A stretch of 64,000 nucleotides of DNA from Primulina eburnea (Eukaryota; Streptophyta; Magnoliopsida; Lamiales; Gesneriaceae): NCBI RefSeq assembly GCF_022965805.1, contig NC_133108.1, positions 22,287,545-22,351,544 on the forward strand, in the 5' to 3' direction. The position numbers and the translations under genes were made by a program. The notes under the pieces are model-generated. The model searched no databases. It had not been told where the DNA came from and was given only the letters and a program-made list of their open reading frames with translations. Shown here in pieces: positions 35,191 through 45,208 of the stretch (position 1 is the first letter of the stretch; each line of letters opens with the position of its first letter).

Positions 35191-37058
35191 ACCTTATAGT
35201 ATTTTCGATGCCCAAGTTTGACATCTTCTACGAATGGATTGGTTGTCAAAAAATGGAGTGATGATTGAATTTCAACAAAAATAATCGAGGTTCAGGCAAT
35301 TGGGCAAGGAGGAGTTTGTATTCGAGCCAAGTATGTGCAACAGCATGCCGGATATGATATCATGTTTTCAAGCGAGGAAGCTTATGCTCAAGGACTGCCA
35401 GGTGTTCTTACCGATCATTATTTCAGCCCCTGTTACTATCAGTCAAACAGTATCAGACGTCCCAGTTGTCAGAGATTTTCTTGACGTGTTTCTTGACGTC
35501 ATCGCGAGTATACACCTGAGTGTGATGTGGAGTTCTCTATAGATCTTATGTCGGGTAACATGCCAATCGTCAAGGCAGCGTACAATTTAGCACCAGCGGA
35601 GATGAAAGAGCTCAAACAGCAGATACAAAAGCTATTGGAGAAAGGATTCGTACGCCCTAATTTTTTACATTGGGGCGCACCAGTACTCTTCTGAAGAAGA
35701 ATGATGGAAGAATGATGCTTTGTATTGACTACCGGGAGATGAATTGAGTCACAATGAAGAATAAGTACTCATTGCCTAGAATCGAGGACTTATTCAATCA
35801 ATTGCAAGGATATTCCATGTTTTCCAAGATAGATATTTGCCATAGGTATCACCAGCTGATGGTCAAGGACGCAGATGTGCAGAAGAAAGCCTTCAACTCG
35901 CTATGGGCATTACGAGTTCCTAGTAATGCCATTTGGATTGACAAATGCTCCAGGGATCTTCACGGATCTCATGAATCGTGTATTTCAACCTTACTTGAAT
36001 CTGTTTGTCATCGTATTCATAGATAACATCCTCATTTATTCAAAGAACCAGGAGGAGCATGGCCAGCATCTACGTACCGCATTGCAAGTGTTGCAAAATC
36101 AAAAGTTGTTTGCAAAGTTCAGCAAGTGTGAATTTTGGTTAGAGAATGAGGCATTTTTGGGACATGTTATTTCTAGTAGTAGCATTGAGGTTGACCCGTC
36201 CAAAGTGGAAACACCTAAGGAATGGGTTGAGCTGTAGAACGCATCAGAAATCCGCAGTTTCTTGGGCTTAGCGGGTTACTATAGAAAATTCATTAAAGGA
36301 TTTTCTTCTATTGTTGTGCCACTCAACTCGATGACGAAGAAGAATGCCAAATTTATATGGAGTGCTAATTGGCAGAAGATCTTCGACACTTTGAAACAAG
36401 ATCTTATAACAAAGCTAGTATTAGCCATATCATCAGGGCAAGGCAAATTTCTATTGTACATAGATGCCTCTAAGCTCGTATTAGGCGCCGTATTGACGCA
36501 ACATTGTTGAGTCATCACATATGTCTCTAGTTAGTTGAAGGTGAATAAAAAGAATTATTCGACTCATTATCTGGAGTTAGCTGTCGTGGTCTTTGCCTTG
36601 AAGATATGGAGTAACTACTTATATAGTGAGAAATGCCAGATATTTACTAAACACAAGGGTCTCAAATATTTCTTCATTCCGAAGGATTTACACATCATAC
36701 ATGGATGGTGGCTACAGTTGGTGAAAAACTGTGATTGCGATATCAGCTATCATCTGAGAAAAGCCAACGTAGACACTGATTCCATGAGTAGGAAAGCGGG
36801 AGTTATGTCAGAGCTGCCAGTACAGAGACATCTAAAACTAGAGATTCATAAATTCGATCTCAAGGTCTATCCTAGGGGCAGAGGTCCTAGATTATCCACC
36901 TTGACAGTGCATTCCACCTTGACAGAACGTATTCTTGGTGGACAGACATCTGAAGAGAAATTGCATAAATGATGATCGAGAGATGAGTCTAAGGACCATA
37001 ATATATATACAATGAGCGACGAGGTTGAAAAATATAGAGGAAGGATTTAGGTGCCTAG
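35191..37058 (+). pseudogene. Ty3/gypsy pol remnant (protease end, RT, RNase H), copy 2
   Basis: Nearly the same sequence as 7506-9345: SKNGVMIEF, VVRDFLDVFLDV, NKYSLPRIEDLF (35754), then [22 protein letters not shown] (36280) and RNase H from 36535. The RT active site reads FIDN, with Asn (36025-36027) where copy 1 has Lys and the functional enzyme has Asp. At least three frameshifts or stops break it. It ends near 37058, where a fragment of other gypsy elements begins, so integrase is absent here. Confidence 0.85.
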
Positions 37059-37796
37059 AGTAGCTGAACCATTCCGACGAGGAAGCTACTTGGGAATTGG
37101 TGACGAAATTGGTATCAGTACGGAGTTTTGAAACTTCTTGGTCCAATTCATTATTTTGCTTAATTCTGGTATGAAATTCAGGTTCGATTCTCAATCCGGC
37201 CAAGTGCCCACGTGAATGGATGTGTACCCATTCTCTTACTTCTTTCATTTCGAAACAACCCATGCTAATCTTTCTACTTAAAGCATCAGCTACTACATTA
37301 GCTTTAACTGATTGATAAAGAATGGAACAATCGTAATCTTCCAAAAATTCAATCCATCTTCTTTGTCTCATGTTCAGCTCTTTTTAAGTAAATAAATACT
37401 TCAAGCTTTTGTGGTCTGTATAAATATCAAAAGTGGAACCGTACAAGTAGTGTCTCCATTTTTCTAATGCAAACACTATTGCTCCTAATTCTAGATCATG
37501 AGTGGGATAATTTAACTCGTGATTCTTTAATTTTCTATATGCATATGCAATAATTAACTTTATCGTTTTGCATTAATACACATCCAAAGCCTTCTTTTGA
37601 GGCATTTGTGTAAACCACAAATCCTTCTGTCCTTTCTGGTAAAGCTAATACAGGTGCACTGGTAAGCATTTCTTTTAATTTGCAAAAAATTTTCTCACAC
37701 TCATCATACCACAGGAAAGGGTTGTCTTTGCGAGTTAGCTGTGTCAGAGGAACCGCGAGTTTTGCAAAATCGTTAATGAATCTTCGGTAGTATCCT
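37059..37796 (-). pseudogene. Second gypsy RT/RNase H fragment, minus strand
   Basis: On the minus strand from about 37797: VVGYYRRFINDFAKLAVPL, FLWYDECEKIF, LTSAPVLALPE and [16 protein letters not shown] (37535-37790), followed after a break by [17 protein letters not shown] and [11 protein letters not shown] (37371 down to about 37095). These are the RT connection and RNase H of a gypsy element different from the one on its left. At 37059-37094 a plus-strand scrap reads SDEEATWEL, a chromodomain end; a similar scrap lies at 31975-32000. The frame meets the solo LTR copy at 37797. Confidence 0.8.
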
Positions 37797-38742
37797 ACGA
37801 CTTCTAATTCAACCGAGTGCCTAATGACACGAAACGAAACACGAACAATCATCCCAAAATCATTTTTGATATACTTAAACTCAGCAGCAATCACACGTCG
37901 ACCCCCAACGAAGCCCGCAACAATAAAACTTCAAGAACACATTTTCCAGAAAAACACAATTTGAGCAGTCCCACGAAAATGATCATAACTCACTCATTTA
38001 TTATCCAAATATTTTGAATTTACTCTCAAATTGAAGGTATTCAAGAGTTATAAGTTTTATATGTTGAATGTTTTTCCAGAAAATCGACCGAAAAATCGCA
38101 GTATTTAAAACGACAGTAAATTTCGAGCTTTGAGATCCAAAAAGGTTTTAAAATCAATCCAACAAATTTCTGCTCAAACTTTGCAAAACATACATGAATT
38201 TTCCATCATAATAAACAAAAAAACGTATAATATGAGAAGATCGATGCAAGAATGAAAGAATATACATGTCTTTTGATATTTAAAGTTACTGAAACGATAA
38301 CACCGAAGCGGGAAATATGCAAGGGTTGATATGGGATGAACGTGGCACGATTTATTTTAAGAAAAGAAGAAAACTTGCTGGAAAATAAAGAGGAGAGGGG
38401 CGGCTGCTGAGAGAACTCAAGACCCTAAGTTTTCTTTTAAAAAAAACTTAAATGAAGGGTAGTGAAATGTGCGCGTGTTAAACGTAAGTGTGTATGTAAA
38501 TGTTGGTGTGTGCGTGAGTTTTGATAGTAAATAGGGAATAAAGATTGCTTAATTAGATAATTACAAGCTAATTAAGTTACCCACTCGATTAACAAGTTAA
38601 TCAAAATGGTAAACTAACACTCACTTTACTAAAATCCTCTAATTAAAATAAAATGGACAATTGATAATCTTTAAAAGTTTTAAAATCCTAAAATCACTAA
38701 ATATTGCTAAAATCGTCGCCGGTCTCTCTTCCTCGATCCCGC
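37797..38742 (-). mobile_element. G2-type LTR, minus strand, copy 2 (left part)
   Basis: It matches 7066-7290 and 10360-10618 of the first copy and includes about 400 bp lost there (38041-38450). It stops at the CCCGC duplication (38738-38742) of gypsy element G3 and resumes at 56953. The site of the 2.18-kb solo LTR in copy 1 is empty here (CGGTC once at 38720). Confidence 0.85.
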
Positions 38743-39165
38743 TATAATGCCCGAAATTTGCTACGTTATTAATCTAAATGATTGGTTACTTAATTGAGGT
38801 AATTAGGAGAGGATTAATCGGGACACGGTTTGAATTCAGCATGAAAAGAGTTATGTGCGAGGATGAGATCTCGCGCATATGCGCGACCCAGCCGAGCGCA
38901 TATGCGCGAGATGTCCAGAAAACCTCGCGCATATGCGCGACATGAATCCGCGCATGTGCGCGAGGGTACCCGAGAGTTGGGCAAAATCACCAAGGGCCTC
39001 GCGCATATGCGCCGAATGAGGGCGTGCATATGCGTGAGGGGCTATGCGAGCTACGCGCCGAGACATATTGTCTCGTGCATATGCGCCGAGAAAGGTCGTG
39101 CATATGCGCGAGACGTGTTGTATGTAGGATGAGCCATTTGCCTTAATGCATGTTACGTATGTGTG

Positions 39166-39213
<48 letters not shown>

Positions 39214-40708
39214 TTTCATAATAATTCAGAAAAGAAGGAATACGAAGGAAACTTTGGAAAAATTAGTCCGTAAAGCGTAGGATCGCGATTGTGAAAATCT
39301 GTCCGTCCGATTTTGAATCCGACTTCAGTACTGTGTTCCTATCAACGCAGGCTACAACTGGACGTAAGATTTGTTAAGTTTTGATATGTCCTGAAATTAT
39401 TCCAATGTCAGAATTGAATAGGATTCATGTATGATGTTCTGGATATGTTAAACATCGTAGAATCGAAGTCAGATTGAAAAACAGACTGATTATGGAATTG
39501 TTATGATTTTCTGATTATACTGATTTGAAATTGGACAGATTTGGAATATGAATGAATTACAGATTGTATCGGATATGATTTATGATTTGTAATTGATGTC
39601 TGTTGATTTGGTATTGACGGGGTTACTGAGATTGTGCCGTTATACCGTTGATTTTACTTAAATCCAGATTAATCAGATTCAATATTGAATTGAGAATAGA
39701 ACATTGATATTATGATTCTCGATATGTCGTTTCAGATTTACAGAGACAGTCTTGAGTTCAGAACTGATATTGCTTCAGACCGAGACTACAAACGAAAGGT
39801 ATAAGTCAATGTGGTATTGGGAGATCGACTCAAGTAGGCGATACTTGAGTTTCCCTAAATCACATACTTACTGTTATTATATGCATTGATTTGATTTGAT
39901 ATGCTGGTTCTATTGATTTATAGGAAGCATGTATTAGACGAGTATTAGACGAGTGATCTTGGGAAAGAAGTGCCTGATAGTGGCGGGATCGCCACGGGCA
40001 CATTGCACGATGTCACAAGTTAGTGAATTGGCGAAAAGGCCAAAGTATATCACGTATAGGTCACCGGACGATTGGTTATCGATGTGGATAGAATTGGAGT
40101 TTCTTCTATTACTAGTGATCGATACCATATCGATGTGGATAGAATTGGAGTTTCGTATATTACTGGTGATCGATATGGAATTCCAATGTCTGGAAATCGG
40201 GATCCTGGACTAGGATTGAGTCTAGTCTGAGTCGTGGAGTCACGAGCATGATTGATAGTTTGATATTAATTATGTTTCAGACTTTGATATATATCTGATA
40301 TCAGCTTCATGCTATATATTGATTATATGATTGCATGTTCGTTGGAATTATAGTGGGATTTTATTCTCACCGGAATTATCCGGTTGTTGTCGTGTTTGTA
40401 TGTGTGCATGACAACAGGTGGGACAGGATCAGGGTCGAGGAGATGACGAGAGATCATGATTAGAGTGGAGACCACGGACTTTGATGTTGCTGTAGATAGG
40501 GTTTGAACACTTGATAAATAGTTGTTGAACCTTAGTCTGTATTGAATGTATGCTGTACAGGACTTGTTCTTTATTCTATACTGATATGTATATTAGTATG
40601 ATTTCCATTACGTTCCGCATTTAAAAAAAAATTTAGACCCTATTTATTGTAATTGATTAAATTGTTTTAATGATGATTAAGAGTATGAATAGCGTCCGGG
40701 TCCCCACA
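38743..40708 (+). mobile_element. G3 gypsy chromovirus 5' LTR
   Basis: 1,966 bp, ending GGTCCCCACA. The first bases are TATAATGCCCG where the 3' LTR has TGTAATGCCCG, a decayed TG terminus. U3 holds the palindromic array 38870-39114 and a (CA)n run at 39170-39208 preceded by TATATA. R/U5 shows the TTCTCACCGG and GACAACAGGTGGGACAGG words shared with G4. A single-mismatch duplication CCCGC/CCCAC (38738-38742 and 56953-56957) flanks the whole element. Confidence 0.92.
38870..39114 (+). repeat. GC-rich palindromic array in the G3 5' LTR U3 (unit CTCGCGCATATGCGCGAG)
   Basis: Eight or nine imperfect copies of a self-complementary unit centred on CATATG lie in about 245 bp, in otherwise AT-rich sequence. 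Several units show CG-to-TG changes relative to the 3' LTR, for example GTGCATATGCGTG near 39026. It begins 127 bp into the LTR and ends about 55 bp before a TATA/(CA)n stretch. Confidence 0.9.
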
Positions 40709-40713
40709 ACAGG

Positions 40714-40726
40714 TGGTATCAGGGCG
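40714..40726 (+). other. tRNA-Met primer-binding site of G3
   Basis: TGGTATCAGGGCG follows the LTR end by five bases. There is one mismatch to TGGTATCAGAGCG. Confidence 0.8.
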
Positions 40727-40968
40727 ATAGATCCTTTAGATTGAGATAGAAGCTAGTGAGCGGGGTAGATTGAGTTTTCTTTCCTTGCTTTTGATTGCTA
40801 GCATGATTTACTGCTTTATAAATACATGTTACTTGTTTATATGATTTGATATGGTAATATGTTCTATTGAGAATGAATCAGCATCGATTCTAGATAAGCA
40901 GTAAGATGATCGGAGGAGGACTGAAACAGAATTGTGGTATTTGTTACTAATCCATTTGATTATTAGAT

Positions 40969-41885
40969 ATGCCTCCGAGAAGAGTACCGGAATAGGGTAG
41001 CACTTCGAATCATCCCATGGATGTTACAGACACTCCTACGGAGACACTATTGAAAAGATTTCAGTCGTTTCATCCATCAACTCTGAAAGGTACCGAAACT
41101 TCGGTGGATTGTGAGAGTTGGCTAGACGATATCGAGATGCTGTTTGAGTCCCTGGACTACACCGATGAATGGAGGGTGAAACTGATTGGACAATAGTTGT
41201 ACGATATTGCAAAGAACTGGTGGATCACGACGAAGAAGGCATTGGAGCATCGAGGTACGACTATTACCTGTAATGTGTTTAGAACTGAATTTTATCAAAG
41301 GTTCTTTCCAGTGCCGTACAGGAAGGACAAGGGAGCCGAATTTGCTAATTGAGACAGGGCCAGCTAAACATTGAGGAATATGTGGCCATGTTCTCGACCA
41401 TGTTGCGGTTTGCTCCACATGTGGCTGAAAATGATGAGGCCGTTGCGGATTAGTTCATAAATGGCCTATATCCTGAAATCTTTACCTTGGTGAATACCGG
41501 GAGGCCAAACAATTTTACTGATGCTTTGAATAGAGCCAAAGGAGCTGAATCCGGTCTGATGAGACAGAGAGAAGCTTCGTTTGTGCCTCCAGCACCGAGA
41601 CCAGAACAACCACCTCCTCGACTCGAGAGTGGCGGTGGTAGTGGAAAGAAAGACTTCCTGAAAGCTAAGGGAAAGCAGTTTAAGAAGTCTGGCAGCAGTT
41701 CTTCCAGTTCCAGTGGCTCGAGACAGACTGGTCAGAGCCAAAGTTATACAGGACCATATTGCAGCACTTGTGGAGGGAAGCATTCCACAGAGCATTGCAG
41801 AGGAGTGTTTGGCTCTTGTCGTATATGTCGACAACAGGGACATTTTGCCAGAGTATGTCCCCAGAGAGGTGCACAGGGATCCTAG
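40969..41885 (+). pseudogene. G3 gag (capsid and nucleocapsid), broken
   Basis: The reading starts MPPRRVPE and runs through the retrotransposon gag core (WLDDIEMLFESL, WRVKLIGQ, YQRFFPVPYR), then QGQLNIEEYVAMF and FINGLYPEIF. A Ser/Gly/Lys-rich linker leads to two zinc knuckles of CCHC type: CSTCGGKHSTEHC and CRICRQQGHFARVC (about 41757-41860). In-frame stops lie at 40993, 41194 and 41451, and a frameshift near 41350. It would have formed the particle that packages element RNA. The C-terminal part (41487-41885) is still open. Confidence 0.88.
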
Positions 41886-42038
41886 GCAGTAGAGTCATCT
41901 GGATCAGTGGCTCAGACCGGGAGACGACCATCTGTTGTCCATTTTTTCTAGCCAGAGCCGTCTACCCAGTCACAGCAGAGGCCAGGAAGAAGCCAGACAA
42001 GGAGCCAGCATCCGAGACAGCAGGCCAGAGTTTTTGCT

Positions 42039-42437
42039 TTGACTAAGGAGCAGGCACAGGATGCACCTGATAATGTCGTTGCAGGTAACTGTTCTATTTC
42101 TGGTTACCCTGCTTATGTATTGATTGATACATGTGCATCACATACATTTATATCTGAGCGATTTGCATTGAGTCATGCACTGCCTATTGAGTCATTGTCT
42201 GTTGTAGTGTCTGTCTCTTCTCTATTGGGGACATGTTTGACATCAGTGAAGTCTGTTAAACATTGTATACTGCAGTATGATGGGCATGAAATTGAGTTAG
42301 ACTGTATTGTGCTTGGAATATATGACTTTGATTGTATTATCGGTATCGATATGTTGACCAAGTACAGGGCTACAGTCGATATTTTCCACAAGATTGTTAG
42401 ATTCAGACCTGAGATGGCTGAGGAGTGGAAATTTTAA
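42039..42437 (+). pseudogene. G3 aspartic protease with altered active site
   Basis: The 132-residue open stretch contains VLIDTCASHTFIS, where the retropepsin active-site triplet Asp-Thr-Gly reads Asp-Thr-Cys (Cys codon at 42132-42134). It also contains the later IIGIDML that corresponds to the flap/C-terminal strand. The Gly-to-Cys change at the catalytic triplet should abolish activity. It is the linker between gag and RT of the same polyprotein. Confidence 0.85.
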
Positions 42438-43905
42438 GGTAAGGGTTCTCGAGCCAGAATTCCTTTGATATCCGTATTATATATGACTCGATTATTGCAG
42501 AAAAAAGCGGAAGGATTCCTTGTATAATCAGTTGATTTACTGAACTCGAGTCCATCATTGGCGAACTTGCCAGTGGTGTGTGAGTTTGCTGATGTCTTCC
42601 CAGACGAGATTCCTGGATTGCCTCCGATTCGAGAGATAGACTTCATCATTGAATTGATGCCAGGTACAGTTCCGATTTCTAGAGCTCCGTACAGAATGGC
42701 ACCAATTGAACTGAAAGAGTTGAAGGATCAGTTGGAGGATTTTTTGGCCAAGGGATACATCCGACCGAGTGTATCTCCTTGGGTTGCTCCCGTGTTGTTT
42801 GTGAGGAAGAAAGATGGTTCAATGAGACTCTGCATTGATTACCGGCAACTGAACAAAGCAACGGTAAAGAATAAATATCCATTGCCCCGTATTGATGATT
42901 TGTTTGATCAGTTGGAGGGTTCATCTGTATATTCCAAGATCGATCTAAGATCTTGATACCATCAGTTGAGAGTCAGGGATTCTGATATCTCAAAGACAGC
43001 ATTCAGGACCAGGTATGGACAATATGAATTTATTGTCATGCCATTTGGTTTGACGAATGCACCAGCTGTATTTATGGGATTGATGAACCGTGTTTTCCAG
43101 AGATATCTGGATGATTTTGTAATCATATTCATTGAAGATATATTGATTTATTCGAAGAATATGATTGAGAATGCAGAACATTTGAGAACTGTGTTGAAAA
43201 TTCTGAGAACTGAGAAATTGTATGCTAAACTGTCAAAATGTGAGTTCTGGTTGAGACAGGTAGTAATTCTGGGTCATATCATATCCGGAGATGGTATATC
43301 AGTTGATCCCAGCAAGGTTGAGGCTGTGATTTCTTGGCCGAGACCGACATCAGTGCCAAAGATTCGCAGTTTTATGGGTTTAGCAGGATATTATCGTCGA
43401 CGATTTATTAAATATTTCTCCATGATTGCTAAACCTATTACACAGTTGACTCAGAAGAATGCACCATTTGTTTGGTCAGAAGACTGTGAATCCAGTTTTC
43501 TGGAGCTGAAGAAAAGACTGACCAGTGCTCCGGTGTTGACTATCCCATCAGGTACTGGTGATTTTGTTGTTTATTGTGATGCATCTCACCGTGGATTGGG
43601 TTGTTTTTTGATGCAGCAAGGGCATGTGATTGCGTATGCCTCGAGACAGCTGAAACTCCATGAATCTTGTTATCCAGTTCAGGATCTTTAATTGTCTGCC
43701 ATCGTCTTTGCGTTAAAGATATGGCGACACTACCTGTACGGAGGGAAATTCGAAATCTATTCTGATCATAAGAGCTTGAAGTAACTGTTTTCACAGTCCG
43801 AGCTGAATATGAGGCAGCGGAGATGGCTTGATTTGCTTAAAGATTTCGATTGTGAAATCAAATACTACCCAGGAAAATCCAATGCAGCAGCTGATGCACT
43901 GATTC
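42438..43905 (+). pseudogene. G3 reverse transcriptase and RNase H, broken
   Basis: RT starts after [18 protein letters not shown] and runs through [37 protein letters not shown] and [19 protein letters not shown] at 42954-42956 interrupts just before [10 protein letters not shown]. The catalytic motif reads FIEDIL, with Glu (43134-43136) replacing the first Asp of FIDDIL. The thumb follows ([13 protein letters not shown]), then RNase H ([43 protein letters not shown]) with stops at 43689 and 43782. It would copy element RNA to DNA and remove the RNA strand; it is inactive. Confidence 0.9.
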
Positions 43906-45208
43906 GAAAGGTATGTTCTCTATCCTTGTCGACTATGGGTGTTTCGAATTTTATTGAAGACTACTGTTTGTCTGGATTAGTATTTGAAACAGATCGTCAG
44001 CCATTGAGATTATGTACTATTCGGGCCGAACCAGAATTAATACTGAGAATAAAAGCGGCTCAGAAAGTGGATCAGAATGTTCAAAACTCGATTACGATGG
44101 TTAGAGCAGGACATCGATCAGAGTATCAGGTACGGAACAATGTATTGTATGTGAATAATCGTCCAGTTGTGCCAAATGTTTCAGAGTTGAAACAACAGAT
44201 ATTGACAGAAGCGCACAATAGTCGATTCAGTACTCATCCTGGTGGCAGGAAGATGTACACTGATTTGAAAGGACAGTTTTGGTGGAAGCAAATGAAGACT
44301 GACATTGCAGAATTTGTTTCCAGATGTCTGAATTGCCAACAGGTGAAGGCTGAAAGAAAGAAACCAGGAGGATTATTACAAAGTTTGTCGATTCCTGAAT
44401 GGAAATAGGATCACATTTCCATGGATTTTGTGACACAGTTACCAAGAACATCCCGAGGTTGTGATGCGATTTGGGTGGTGATTGATCGATTGACCAAATC
44501 GGCATGCTTTATTCCATACAAGATGACATACTGATATGACCAAATGGCTGAGATTTACGTCAAAGAAGTTGTTAGATTGCACGGAGTGCCGATGTCGATT
44601 GTTTCAGACCGTGATCCTCGGTTTACTTCGCACTTCTGGCAGAGTTTGCAGCAGGCTCTCGGTACGAAGTTACATCTGAGTACCGCATATCATCCTCAGA
44701 CTGACGGACAGTCAGAACGGACGATTCAGACATTAGAAGATATGCTGAAGGCTGTAGTGCTTGACTTTAGCACTAATCGGTAGGATGCATTGCCACTTTG
44801 TGAGTTTTCGTACAACAATAGCTATCAGACGAGTATTGAGATGGCTCCATTTGAAGCGCTGTACGGAAAGAAATGTCGATCCCCTCTGTTTTGGGATGAT
44901 ATCTCTGAGGTTCCAGAGACTGGACTTGATATGATCAGAGATATGACCGAAAAAGTGAAACTGATTCAAAATAAAATGAAGGCAGCTCAGGACCGACAAG
45001 CCAAATATGCCAACCTTCGACGTAGACCGTTGGTATTTAAGGTAAGAGATCGAGTATTCCTGAAGATTTCTCCTTTTAGGGGTGTTGTTAGATTTGGCAA
45101 GAAAGGCAAATTGTCTCCACGATACGTTGGTCCATATGAGATTCTCAAGAAGATAGGAGATCGTGCCTATCGGCTCACATTGCCGCCTTCTTTATCAGGG
45201 ATACATAA
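43906..45208 (+). pseudogene. G3 integrase, interrupted by LARD-2
   Basis: The zinc-binding N-terminus holds HNSRFSTHPGGRKMY and CLNCQQVKAERKKPGGLLQ. The core holds [24 protein letters not shown] and [13 protein letters not shown]. The C-terminal part holds [12 protein letters not shown] and [15 protein letters not shown]. Stops lie at 44406, 44532 and 44781. At 45208 it is split by LARD-2 within SLSGIHNV, and it continues at 54630. It is nearly the same protein as the minus-strand fragment 22305-23255. Confidence 0.9.

Noticed and set aside
38870..39114. CRISPR-like array (also 21853-22065)
   Set aside because: Units are imperfect, spacers are short and irregular, the host is a plant, and the arrays lie inside LTRs.
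38814..39219. Open frames rich in RICAR, AYAR and AHMR repeats on both strands (also 55056-55374)
   Set aside because: They come from the palindromic array of the G3 LTR. The same array gives open frames on both strands in several phases, and both LTRs show them, so they are not genes.
42173..42391. Minus-strand frames across G3 gag-pol (for example also 41466-41843 and 42679-42924)
   Set aside because: They are mirror frames of recognisable plus-strand gag, protease and RT coding sequence.
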